In this document: piece by piece, positions 30,742 to 38,736 of the stretch
Layout: the number at the start of each line of letters is the position of its first letter
How positions within the stretch are numbered: the stretch's first letter is position 1
Source of the DNA: Nocardia nova SH22a
GTDB taxonomy: Bacteria > Actinomycetota > Actinomycetes > Mycobacteriales > Mycobacteriaceae
NCBI RefSeq assembly: GCF_000523235.1
Contig: NZ_CP006850.1
Span: 2,728,001 to 2,792,000, forward strand
Direction of reading: 5' to 3'
Length of the DNA: 64,000 nucleotides
Translations under genes and position numbers: made by a program
Notes under the pieces: model-generated
Database searches by the model: none
What the model saw: only the letters and a program-made list of their open reading frames with translations
Told to the model about the DNA's origin: nothing

Positions 30742-32283
30742 TCACCGCGCGCACGGGTCGGCGCCGACCCGCTCCTCCTGAGCGCGGACGCTCTCTCCGG
30801 CACGATCCGGCATGGCCGTGTCGTCGGTGAGCGGCCCGTCGGTGCCGGGCTGGTTCTCGGCTGCCGGACGTTGCGTGGGGGATCGCAGCACCGTGGCGGC
30901 GAGCAGGACCGCGACGGCGACGAGGCCAGCGCCCACGCGGAAAGCGAGCTGGTAGCCGCCGGTGAGTGCCGAACCGGTGCTCGCCCCGGCGCCGAGCAGG
31001 ACATCGGTACGTGACGTGGCGAGCGTGGTCAGGACCGCGAGGCCGAAGGCACTGCCGATCTGCTGCATCGTGTTGAACAGGCCGGAGGCGGTTCCGGAGT
31101 CCTGCGGTGTGGCCGCCGACATCGCGAGCGTGGCCAGCGCCGGCATCGCGAGGCCGAAGCCGATGCCGAGCGGCAGCAGCGCGGGCAGGACGTCCACGAC
31201 ATAGCTCCCGTCGGCCGGTATGCGGCCGAGTACGGCGAGACCCGCCGCGATCAGCGAGAGTCCCGGCAGCAGTACGGCACGTGCGCCGAAGCGCGCGATC
31301 AGCCTGGGGGACAGGGCGAGCGACAGCGCGCCGATCGCGACGGAGACCGGGAATATGCCCAGGCCGGTGTGTATCTCGTCGAAACCGCGCACCTTCTGCA
31401 GGTACAGCACGCACAGGAATTGGAAGCTGAACATCCCGGCCACCATCAGGGCCTGGATGCCCATGGCCCCGGATACGTTGCGGGAGCGGAACATACGCAG
31501 TGGCAGCAGCGGCTGGGTGCCCTTCGCCTGGCGGGCGAGGAATCCCAGGAGCAGGGCGAGTGCCACCGCGCCGAAGCTCAGCGTGTGCGCGGAAGTCCAG
31601 CCGTGGCCGGTGGTTTCGACGATCGTGTAGACGCCGAGCATCAGGCCGGAGGTGGCCAGGACCGCGCCCGCGACATCGATCCCCCGGTCCGATCGGGCAC
31701 CTCGCTCGGATGCGAGCACGCGCCCGGCCAGCAGCGCGGCCACGATGCCGATCGGGACGTTGACGACGAAGATCCAGTGCCAGCCGATGGTCTGTGTCAG
31801 GACGCCGCCCGCGAGCAGACCGAGCGAGCCCCCGGCGGACTGGACGAAGCTGTAGACGCCGATGGCCTTGGCTCGTTCTCCCGGCCGCGGGAACAGGGTC
31901 ACGACCATGCCGAGGGTGACGGCGGAGGTCACCGCGCCGCCGACGCCCTGCGCGAACCGGGAGACGAGCAGCATCACCGGATCCTGGGATATACCGCACA
32001 GCAGTGACGCGGCCGTGAAAAGGCCCAGGCCGGTGATGAACACACGCTTGCGCCCGATGAGGTCACCGAGCCGCCCGGACAGGAGCAGGAGCCCGCCGAA
32101 GGGGACCAGATAGGCGTTGACGACCCAGGCCAGATTCGATGCGGAGAATCCGAGGTCCTGCTGGATGGACGGCAGCGCCACGTTCACGATCGTCCCGTCG
32201 AGGATGACCATCAACTGCCCGGCGCACAGCACGGCCAGTGCCGACCACGGTGATATCTGTGCTGACGCGTTACTTCTCCGCAC
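30742..32283 (-). CDS. DHA2-family MFS exporter, HxlR-linked
   Basis: This is a 513-residue, 14-helix exporter of the EmrB/QacA group. Helix 1 is LMVILDGTIVNVALPSI (typical DHA2), motif A is GRLGDLIGRKRVFITG, and a motif-C-like stretch is GGSLGLLAGGVLTQTIGW. The charged tail of about 45 residues is cytoplasmic. GTG 32283 is the start because GGAGG stands five bases before it. The open frame continues upstream to 32325, but that part contains the operator and ribosome site. It is divergent from an HxlR regulator, and the shared region carries a GTTACAG-N10-CTGTAAC palindrome. This is a standard redox- or aldehyde-type HxlR-efflux pair; the exported compound is unknown. Confidence 0.92.
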   Translation of the reverse strand: MRRSNASAQISPWSALAVLCAGQLMVILDGTIVNVALPSIQQDLGFSASNLAWVVNAYLVPFGGLLLLSGRLGDLIGRKRVFITGLGLFTAASLLCGISQDPVMLLVSRFAQGVGGAVTSAVTLGMVVTLFPRPGERAKAIGVYSFVQSAGGSLGLLAGGVLTQTIGWHWIFVVNVPIGIVAALLAGRVLASERGARSDRGIDVAGAVLATSGLMLGVYTIVETTGHGWTSAHTLSFGAVALALLLGFLARQAKGTQPLLPLRMFRSRNVSGAMGIQALMVAGMFSFQFLCVLYLQKVRGFDEIHTGLGIFPVSVAIGALSLALSPRLIARFGARAVLLPGLSLIAAGLAVLGRIPADGSYVVDVLPALLPLGIGFGLAMPALATLAMSAATPQDSGTASGLFNTMQQIGSAFGLAVLTTLATSRTDVLLGAGASTGSALTGGYQLAFRVGAGLVAVAVLLAATVLRSPTQRPAAENQPGTDGPLTDDTAMPDRAGESVRAQEERVGADPCAR

Positions 32284-32308
32284 GGTTTCCTCCAATAGTG
32301 CACGCTTT

Positions 32309-32332
32309 GTTACAGCAGTCATCATCTGTAAC
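32309..32332. promoter_or_regulatory. HxlR operator between the MFS and regulator genes
   Basis: GTTACAG (32309-32315) and CTGTAAC (32326-32332) are perfect 7-bp inverted arms separated by 10 bases. The site lies 25 bases upstream of the MFS start and 29 bases upstream of the regulator start, so one bound dimer could control both. Confidence 0.75.
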
Positions 32333-32361
32333 CATGGAGCGTGGCGGAAGGAGGCACTTTC

Positions 32362-32751
32362 ATGTCACACAGTCACACCGATGTGTCCGAGCAGGTCAGC
32401 AACGAGGCGTGCCCGCTCACCGAGGTCATCGACCACGTCGCGGGCAAGTGGAGTATCGGAATCCTCGTCGCCGCCGCACAGCGGCCGGTCCGATTCACCG
32501 AGCTGGAACGGACCATCACGGGTATCAGCCGACGCATGCTCACGTTGAACCTGCGCAAACTGGAACGCGACGGCCTGCTCGTCCGGACCGTCTATCCCAC
32601 CGTCCCGCCCAAAGTGGAATACAGCCTCACGCCGATGGCCCACGAACTGCACGCGACCCTCGCCGGTCTCGTGGGCTGGGCCGAGCGCCATCGCGCCGAC
32701 ATCACCGCCGCCCGCGCCGGCTACGACGCCGGTGCGGCATCGGCTTCCTGA
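32362..32751 (+). CDS. HxlR-family transcriptional regulator
   Basis: This 129-residue winged-helix protein has the HxlR (DUF24) signature. It starts CPLTEVIDHVAGKWSIGILV, with Cys at about residue 17 and the conserved GKW, then RFTELERTITGISRRMLTLNLRKLERDGLLVRTVYPTVPPKVEYSLTP. The near-N-terminal Cys is the one that senses electrophiles or oxidants in several members (YodB, HypR). The start is ATG 32362 with GAAGGAGG nine bases upstream. It probably autoregulates and controls the divergent MFS exporter through the palindrome between them. Confidence 0.93.
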   Translation: MSHSHTDVSEQVSNEACPLTEVIDHVAGKWSIGILVAAAQRPVRFTELERTITGISRRMLTLNLRKLERDGLLVRTVYPTVPPKVEYSLTPMAHELHATLAGLVGWAERHRADITAARAGYDAGAASAS

Positions 32752-32787
32752 CTCCCGTGCGGGCCGGGCATGCGTTGAACGTGCCGG

Positions 32788-33951
32788 TCAATTCGTGGCG
32801 AACGACAGTTCGGCGAGTGAGTAGGTGAGCCAGGTCGGCCGCAGCCGATAGTCGGTGCGCGGCTTGACCGGGTGCAGGACCGGATATCTGCGCAGGATCG
32901 CGCGCACGATGTGCACGGTCTGCATCTCGGCGAGGGTGGCGCCGAGGCAGTAGTGGCGGCCGTGACCGAACACCAGGTCGGGGCGGCCGTGCCCGGCCGG
33001 GTCCAGATGCGCCGAGCGCAGCGACAGCATCACGGTGTGGCCCTTGGGAATCCGGACGCCGTTCACCTCCAGGTCGGTCAGCGGGAAGCGGCGCACCGCG
33101 TAGTTCATCGGCGCGACCTCCCGCATGATCTCGCGCACCATCCGGCCGAACTCCGCCGGTGAATCCAGGAGTTCGCGCGCCCGGGTTTCGCGGGTGCGGA
33201 TCACCTCGTCCAGCACGATCGAGCACAGGGCGGTGACGATCTCGAATCCGCCGACGATCATGGCGAAGGCGAGGCCGATCAGTTCCTCGTCGGTGAGGCG
33301 GTCCTCGCCGTCGCGGGCCCGCACCCACTGGGAGAGCAGGTCGTCGGCGGGATTGTTCCGCTTGTCCTCGATCACCGAGGCGACCAGCATCAGCATGGTG
33401 GCCGTCGAGGTCCGCAGGGTGTCCTCGGGTTGCGCGTCGTCGATCACGAACATCGGCTGCGCGGCCTTGCGGAAGGCGTCGAGTTCGTCCGCGGGCAATC
33501 CCAGCAGCGTGCCGATGATCCGCGGCGGCAGTGGTTCGCACACGCCGGACATCACATCGATGGTGCCGGTCGCGGGCAGCGCGTCGACCAGTTCGGTGAC
33601 CGCGGCGGCGATGAGGCGTTCCTGCGCCGGATGCTGTGCGGGAGCGAAGGATTCCGCCGCGAGCCTGCGCACCCGGCGATGCTGGTCACCGTCGATGTTG
33701 AGCAGATTGGCATCCAGTGCCGGGGGCAGGTTCTGACCGGTGAATCCGGTGGTGGACGCGGTTTTCGACGCCGACACCCGCGGATCGGCCAGCAGCTTGG
33801 TGACCGCCGACCAGCCCGTCACCAGCCACACCGGTGAGCCGTCCGGCAGCTGCGCCCGGTGCACGCCCGGTGCGCTAGTCCGCAGATCCTCGTGGATCTC
33901 GGCGACCTCGTGCACCCCCGCCGCGAACGGGCACTGGCCCACATCCCTCAC
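32788..33951 (-). CDS. Atypical cytochrome P450 (last gene of terpenoid operon)
   Basis: This 387-residue P450 has the heme motif FGHGRHYCLG (about 327-336, Cys ligand present) and the K-helix ExxR as REIMREVAP. Two things are odd. The I-helix reads IVGGFEIVTAL (about 229-239) where most P450s have AGxET(T), so the O2-activating threonine is replaced by Ile/Val. The stretch from ExxR to the heme motif is also shortened, and the usual FxPxRF meander is missing. The enzyme may still hydroxylate, use a substrate-assisted route, or do unusual chemistry. The start GTG at 33949-33951 overlaps the acyltransferase stop (GTGA), so it is coupled. No ferredoxin or reductase is encoded in the operon. Confidence 0.88.
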   Translation of the reverse strand: MRDVGQCPFAAGVHEVAEIHEDLRTSAPGVHRAQLPDGSPVWLVTGWSAVTKLLADPRVSASKTASTTGFTGQNLPPALDANLLNIDGDQHRRVRRLAAESFAPAQHPAQERLIAAAVTELVDALPATGTIDVMSGVCEPLPPRIIGTLLGLPADELDAFRKAAQPMFVIDDAQPEDTLRTSTATMLMLVASVIEDKRNNPADDLLSQWVRARDGEDRLTDEELIGLAFAMIVGGFEIVTALCSIVLDEVIRTRETRARELLDSPAEFGRMVREIMREVAPMNYAVRRFPLTDLEVNGVRIPKGHTVMLSLRSAHLDPAGHGRPDLVFGHGRHYCLGATLAEMQTVHIVRAILRRYPVLHPVKPRTDYRLRPTWLTYSLAELSFATN

Positions 33952-35150
33952 GAATCATCCCTTCCCGCTTCGGAATTGCTCCGATGCCGCGTGGCACCAC
34001 CGTCGAAGGTACCTTCGATGCGATCGAGCAGAATCTCGAGCCGTCCGGCGATCCCGCGCCCGTTGCGCGCGGCCACCGAAAGCTCGGTGCGACCCCCGGC
34101 CTCGACCATCGTGAACAACAGCGGAGTCACCACATCGTGCTGCGGAAACACTTGCACCGCGGTCGGTTTCCAGCCCGGGACCGCCCAGTCGTCGAGATCG
34201 ACCCGGCCCAGGTGGGAGATGGTCGCGGAGGTCAGATTGCGCCCGCGCCGCGCACCGATCCGGTTGCCGGTGCGCAGCAGTGTCCGCATGACGGGTGCGG
34301 GAATGTTCGCGATGGCAGGCGAAGCGAGCTGGTCGAGTTCGCGGTCCTCGCTCAGCTTCTCCCACATCGCCGCGTAGACGGCCTGCCACGGCTGGCCGGG
34401 CGCGATATCGAGCAGCAGTGGCAGCGCGAGATTCGCGGTGGAGCGCACGTTCTCGTCGTGGCGGCGCAGATCGACCGGCACCATGATGCGGGCCGGTGTG
34501 CCCGCGTGATCGGCGAGCAGTGCCGCCAGCCGCGCCACCGCCCGCGTCGAGACGCCCGCAATGCTGCGGTGCCGCAACAGATGCCGGGGCTCGCCGCGTT
34601 CCTGACGCCCGTGCCCGGCCGCGGACCGGTAGTGCGCGGGCATCTTCGGCGCCGCCCGTCCGGGGCGTCCCACCCGCTGTATCAGCTGCTCGTCGGCGAC
34701 GGGATCGGTGAGGACGTGCGGTTGCTCGCCGCGCAGGACAGCGAACACGCTGCGCGCCCACAGCATCATCCCGCCGCCGTCCATCACACCGTGGAAGACC
34801 CGGAAGATCACTGTGACCGGATCGCCGGTCAGCAGCACGACCTCGCAGGTCGCGTCCGGCAGCGGGCTGCCGAGCAGTGAATCCTGTTCCAGGCGCGCGT
34901 AATCGAGCACATGTCCGGCGACCTCCCGGACCGGCGGCGGTGTCTCGGTGTCGACCCAGAACCGTCCTTCGCGCCGCAACCGCGCACCGGGACACACCGA
35001 CGCCGCCACCCGCACCGCCTCGCGGAGCCGGTCGGCGGTGAGCTGTCCACTGCCCGGCACCACCATCTGCATGAGGAACGGCGGCGCCAGATCCCGCATC
35101 GGGAAATACATGTACTCCGTCGGCGACAGTGGCCGGAACACCGTGCCCAT
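33948..35150 (-). CDS. Condensation/PapA-like acyltransferase
   Basis: This 400-residue protein resembles the alcohol acyltransferase / nonribosomal-peptide condensation superfamily. The catalytic HxxxD motif is FHGVMDGGGM, His near residue 117 and Asp near 121. A C-terminal latch-like region is present (SAVQVFPQHDVVTPLLFTMVEAGG). PapA5-type enzymes in mycobacteria esterify lipids with acyl groups. Here it probably transfers an acyl group from CoA to a hydroxyl put on the terpene by the operon's P450s (inference). ATG 35150 overlaps the TGA of the prenyl synthase gene (ATGA); its own stop overlaps the next start. The frame continues upstream, but that part is antisense-like to the preceding gene. 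Confidence 0.8.
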   Translation of the reverse strand: MGTVFRPLSPTEYMYFPMRDLAPPFLMQMVVPGSGQLTADRLREAVRVAASVCPGARLRREGRFWVDTETPPPVREVAGHVLDYARLEQDSLLGSPLPDATCEVVLLTGDPVTVIFRVFHGVMDGGGMMLWARSVFAVLRGEQPHVLTDPVADEQLIQRVGRPGRAAPKMPAHYRSAAGHGRQERGEPRHLLRHRSIAGVSTRAVARLAALLADHAGTPARIMVPVDLRRHDENVRSTANLALPLLLDIAPGQPWQAVYAAMWEKLSEDRELDQLASPAIANIPAPVMRTLLRTGNRIGARRGRNLTSATISHLGRVDLDDWAVPGWKPTAVQVFPQHDVVTPLLFTMVEAGGRTELSVAARNGRGIAGRLEILLDRIEGTFDGGATRHRSNSEAGRDDS

Positions 35151-36193
35151 CAACAGATCCCGTCCGCCGCGAACTCCGCACCCAGCATGGCGGCGACCAG
35201 ATCCGCCAGTTCCGCGCGGGCGGCCGGAACCAGGTCGATGTCCTTGAGCTCGCGCCACGCGGCCTCGACCCGGCGGATGATCTCGGCGCGCGTCCATTCC
35301 CGGGCGCCGGTGCCGGTGATCAGATCCGCCAGCAGAGCGGTGTCGATATCGTCGAATTCGGCTTCACCCGCGTACATCTCACGTATCCGGGCCGCCACCG
35401 CACTGTCGGCGGTGAGTGCGAACGTCACCGGTGCGCTCTTGCGGCGGGCCCGCAGATCCGATCCCGCGGGTCTGCCGGTGAGTGCCGTATCGCCCCAGAT
35501 GTCGAGCAGATCGTCCACGAGCTGGAACGCCACTCCGAGCTGGGTGCCGAAGCGGTCGAAGCGGTCGCCGAGATCGGTTGCGGCCGAACCGAAGTGCACG
35601 CCCAACCGGCAGGCGCAACCGAACAGGGTTCCGGTTTTGCCGGTGAGGGTGTCCAGGCAGTCTGCCACACTCACCTGTGCCCGGGCGCTGGCCGACAGGT
35701 CGCTGTCCTGTCCGTGACCGAGACGGCGCAGCGTGGCCGCCAGTTGCGCCAGCGCGCGCCCGGCCGCCGGATGCGGCTGGCTGCCGAGTACCTCGAATCC
35801 CAGGCCGATCATGGCGTCACCGGCGAGGATGGCCTCTGGAATCCCGAATCGCGCCCACACCGTGGGCCGATGGCGGCGCTCCCGATCACCGTCCATGATG
35901 TCGTCGTGGATGAGAGAGGCGTTGTGCAGCAACTCGATTGCCGTCGCCGACGGGATCGCGTCGCGCGGCCGCACACCGGCGGCCTCGGCGCACAGCAGGG
36001 TGAACGCGGGTCTGAGCAGCTTTCCGCCGACCACGCCGGTCGGCGTCCCGTCCGGATCGGTCATGCCCAGCTGGTATCCGCACATGTGCCGCAGGCGGCC
36101 GTCGAGCCTGCCGATCCATTCGTCCAGGACCGGCAGCAGGTGCGTGCGCGTTCGTGACAGCACCGGCAGTGCCGTGGGGGAGGTGACGGTCAC
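35150..36193 (-). CDS. Polyprenyl diphosphate synthase (probably geranylgeranyl type)
   Basis: This 347-residue trans-isoprenyl diphosphate synthase has a first aspartate-rich motif DDIMD (about 96-100) and a second DDLLD (about 226-230), both complete. The lysine and arginines for IPP binding (GGKLLRP) are near residue 58. The residues four and five before the first motif are Ser and Ala, both small, which in this family permits chains beyond C15; GGPP is the likely product, with farnesylgeranyl not excluded. GTG 36193 overlaps the terpene synthase TGA (GTGA). It should supply the substrate of the neighbouring cyclase. It differs from the GPP needed by the 2-methylisoborneol pathway at 58-62 kb. 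Confidence 0.9.
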   Translation of the reverse strand: MTVTSPTALPVLSRTRTHLLPVLDEWIGRLDGRLRHMCGYQLGMTDPDGTPTGVVGGKLLRPAFTLLCAEAAGVRPRDAIPSATAIELLHNASLIHDDIMDGDRERRHRPTVWARFGIPEAILAGDAMIGLGFEVLGSQPHPAAGRALAQLAATLRRLGHGQDSDLSASARAQVSVADCLDTLTGKTGTLFGCACRLGVHFGSAATDLGDRFDRFGTQLGVAFQLVDDLLDIWGDTALTGRPAGSDLRARRKSAPVTFALTADSAVAARIREMYAGEAEFDDIDTALLADLITGTGAREWTRAEIIRRVEAAWRELKDIDLVPAARAELADLVAAMLGAEFAADGIC

Positions 36194-37218
36194 CGGCTCA
36201 CCTTTCGCCCGGCCACCGCGTCCACCAGCGCCGATTCCAGATACTGCGCCGGAGTGCCGCTGCCGCCCAGGGTATCCCGGTATCGCCGGGTCTCCGCCGA
36301 CCAATCGAGATTGCCGCGCATCCACGACCGCATTCCCGCCAGATATCCGGCCAGTTCCTCCGCGTGCTCGGGCCATGCCGCCAGGACACGGGGCTGCAGT
36401 TCCGTGAACTCCGCGAGCCGGTCGACGATCCGGGTCATGGTCGTCTCGAGGGCGGCGGTCCGGCTCACCCGGTCCCAATGTTCGTGCAGCGACACCAGAT
36501 TGTGGTATTCGCCGAGTGCCGCCTCCTTGTCCACCGAGAACACGTCGTTGGTCCAGCACACGACATCGCAGGCGGCATCGAGTGTCCGGGTGAACAGCTC
36601 ACCGGTGTAGACACCGTCGGGAAGTTCGATGCGCTCGACGATTTCGATGAGATCCATACACGGATAGATCGCGCCGGTGTGCCTGCGCTGCGTCACATAC
36701 TCCGCGTCGGACGGCACGGTCGCGTGCACGCGATTGTCGGCCTCCCACACCGCCGCCAGCGCACACCGGGTGGCATGGTCGATGAAGCGGCGCCGCCAGA
36801 CCGGGCCGGTGACCGGTGTGGTGCGCTCCCACAGATCGGCCAGGGCCCGCACGATCATCGGGGCATCCGGTTCGATCGGCCGGTCGCCCACCACGTCCAG
36901 AATCGACGCCATCAGGGCCGCCAGCCGCTCCGGCGCGTGGCCGATCACACCGTCGTCGAGCTGATCGTCGAGCAGGAAGAACCAGGCGAACCAGTCCGCG
37001 GTGAGGTCGAGGGCCGCGGCGTCGGCGGTGGGGTACACCAGGGCCGCGAAGGCGCCGAAATCGGCGCGCGCGAACCGATCCCGGGCCGCCTCGCGCACCA
37101 CCAGGCCCTGGGCGGCGACCCAGTCGTTCACATGCCGGATCGCGGTGACGGCGTGTGGATTCTGCTGTGGCGCCAGGGCGTCGAACGCCGCGGCGAAGGT
37201 GTCGGGGGTGAGGGTCAT
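36190..37218 (-). CDS. Class I terpene synthase
   Basis: This 342-residue bacterial class I terpene cyclase has a first metal motif LLDDQLDDG (DDxxD type, about 82-87). The pyrophosphate-sensing arginine pair is in QRRHTGAI. The NSE triad is NDVFSVDKE (about 223-231), and the C-terminal RY pair is in ETRRYRDTL. All catalytic residues for Mg-dependent ionisation are present. An adjacent GGPP-type synthase points to a diterpene product, though sesquiterpene or sesterterpene are possible. The sequence does not resemble geosmin or 2-methylisoborneol synthases. ATG 37218 overlaps the TGA of the P450 gene (ATGA). Confidence 0.92.
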   Translation of the reverse strand: MTLTPDTFAAAFDALAPQQNPHAVTAIRHVNDWVAAQGLVVREAARDRFARADFGAFAALVYPTADAAALDLTADWFAWFFLLDDQLDDGVIGHAPERLAALMASILDVVGDRPIEPDAPMIVRALADLWERTTPVTGPVWRRRFIDHATRCALAAVWEADNRVHATVPSDAEYVTQRRHTGAIYPCMDLIEIVERIELPDGVYTGELFTRTLDAACDVVCWTNDVFSVDKEAALGEYHNLVSLHEHWDRVSRTAALETTMTRIVDRLAEFTELQPRVLAAWPEHAEELAGYLAGMRSWMRGNLDWSAETRRYRDTLGGSGTPAQYLESALVDAVAGRKVSR

Positions 37219-38585
37219 CGGCGCTCCAGACGCAGTCGCAGCCCGTGTTTGGGACGCAGGGTGATCAGCTGGTCGAATTCGATCGGCGGCTCGTCGTCCG
37301 CGACACTCATTCGGAACGACCGCAGGATCATCGACACGATGATCATCAATTCCGTGACGGCGAAATGCTTTCCGATGCAATGGCGCGGACCGCTCGCGAA
37401 CGGCACGTAGGCGTTCTTCGGCCGGGCGGCGACGGCATCGGGCCGGAATCGCTCCGGATCGAACCGGTCGGGATCCGGCCAGAAGTCCGGATGCCGGTGC
37501 AGGGTATGGAAATTGATGTAGATGTCGGTTCCGGCGGGAATCCGGTAGTCGCCCACCAGATCCTCGCGCACCGCGTGCCGCATGGTCTGCCAGGCCGGGC
37601 TGTAGAGCCGCAGCACCTCGTCCACGACCATGCGGGTGTAGGTCAGCCGGTGCAGATCCTCGAAAGCGGGTGTGCGCCCGCCCAATTCGGTAGCGAGTTC
37701 GGCGGCCATCCGCTCCTGGACATCGCCGCGGCGGGCCAGCACCTGGAGCATGAAGGCGACCGAATTCGCGGTGGTCTCGTAACCGCCGACCATCACATTG
37801 CCCACTTCGTCGCGCAACTGCAGGGCCGACATCGGCTCGCCGGTCTCCACATCGACCGCCTCGGCCAGGATATTGAGCAGTGTCATCTCACCGTCGCGGC
37901 GCTCCTCGATCTGACGGGCCACGAAATCCTGCACCCCGACGATCAGCCGCATCAACCGGCGGTTGCGCGGTGTCGGAAAGTTCAAGGGCGGGAACGGGAA
38001 ACGGAAATAGTTGCCCATGATCTCGTTGGTGAGCGTGAAATCCCGCTCCATCTGCTCGGTGTCGCGGATGTCGAGTCCGAACACCGTGCGCATGACGATG
38101 CGCAACACCACGCGGGTGAGGTCCGGCAGCAGATCGGTGACCTCGCCGTCGGTGTGCCGATCGGACCAGCGCTCCACCATCGTCGCGGTCTCCTCGACCA
38201 TGCCCGTGGTGAACTTGGCGATCTTGGGCCGGTGGAACGACGGCTGCATGAGCCGGCGATGCCGTTGCCACAGCTCCCCGCCGATCGCCCCGATCAGCCC
38301 GTCCCGCAACGCCGGTCGCACGGTCTTGTAGATCAGCGAATTCTTGTTGTAGTTCTCGCGATTCTCGACCAGCACCCGCTGCACGTAGTCGGGATGGTTG
38401 ACCACGACGATCGGATATCCCAGCACCCGGATCCGAAAGATGTCCCCGTGCCGGTCGATCGCACGCTTCAAACAGGCGAGCTGATCCCGCTGGAACGATC
38501 GGAACTCCACGATCTGCTCCAGTGGACTCTGCCCCGGAATCCGGCGTGCCGATACCGCCGGGTTGGTCAGGCTGACGGCCCCCAT
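37215..38585 (-). CDS. Cytochrome P450 (first gene of terpenoid operon)
   Basis: This 456-residue P450 has canonical motifs throughout. The I-helix is VMVGGYETTANS (about 264-275), the K-helix is ExxR in VVDEVLRLYSP, the meander is FDPERFRPD, and the heme loop is FASGPRHCIGK (about 395-405). The layout resembles bacterial CYP102/CYP4-like monooxygenases that oxidise fatty acids or terpenes. It is therefore the conventional oxygenase of the pathway, in contrast with the atypical P450 at the operon's end. ATG 38585 has GGAGAGGA upstream at good spacing; a TTG two codons earlier lies inside the spacer. An iron-box-like site is 29-48 bases upstream. Confidence 0.95.
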   Translation of the reverse strand: MGAVSLTNPAVSARRIPGQSPLEQIVEFRSFQRDQLACLKRAIDRHGDIFRIRVLGYPIVVVNHPDYVQRVLVENRENYNKNSLIYKTVRPALRDGLIGAIGGELWQRHRRLMQPSFHRPKIAKFTTGMVEETATMVERWSDRHTDGEVTDLLPDLTRVVLRIVMRTVFGLDIRDTEQMERDFTLTNEIMGNYFRFPFPPLNFPTPRNRRLMRLIVGVQDFVARQIEERRDGEMTLLNILAEAVDVETGEPMSALQLRDEVGNVMVGGYETTANSVAFMLQVLARRGDVQERMAAELATELGGRTPAFEDLHRLTYTRMVVDEVLRLYSPAWQTMRHAVREDLVGDYRIPAGTDIYINFHTLHRHPDFWPDPDRFDPERFRPDAVAARPKNAYVPFASGPRHCIGKHFAVTELMIIVSMILRSFRMSVADDEPPIEFDQLITLRPKHGLRLRLERR

Positions 38586-38614
38586 AGCCAATCCTCTCCG
38601 TACGCATACAGAGA

Positions 38615-38633
38615 AGAGGTTAGCCTATCCTTA
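38615..38633 (-). promoter_or_regulatory. IdeR/DtxR-type iron box upstream of the terpenoid operon
   Basis: The 19 bases match 15 of 19 positions of the IdeR/DtxR consensus TTAGGTTAGSCTAACCTAA, including the complete central core GGTTAGCCTA on the plus strand. On the minus strand a TAGGCT -10-like element falls inside it. The position, 29-48 bases before the P450 start, fits promoter blocking. Iron-replete repression and low-iron expression are predicted. Confidence 0.65.
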
Positions 38634-38736
38634 GCTCTGATGGGGTTCGGAAAGTGGCCCGGTGCACTTCGACGGGAACCCGCTCGCTCCCGCGCCTAGG
38701 GTGAAGCACAAGCATTGCGACAAGGAGCTTCGATCG

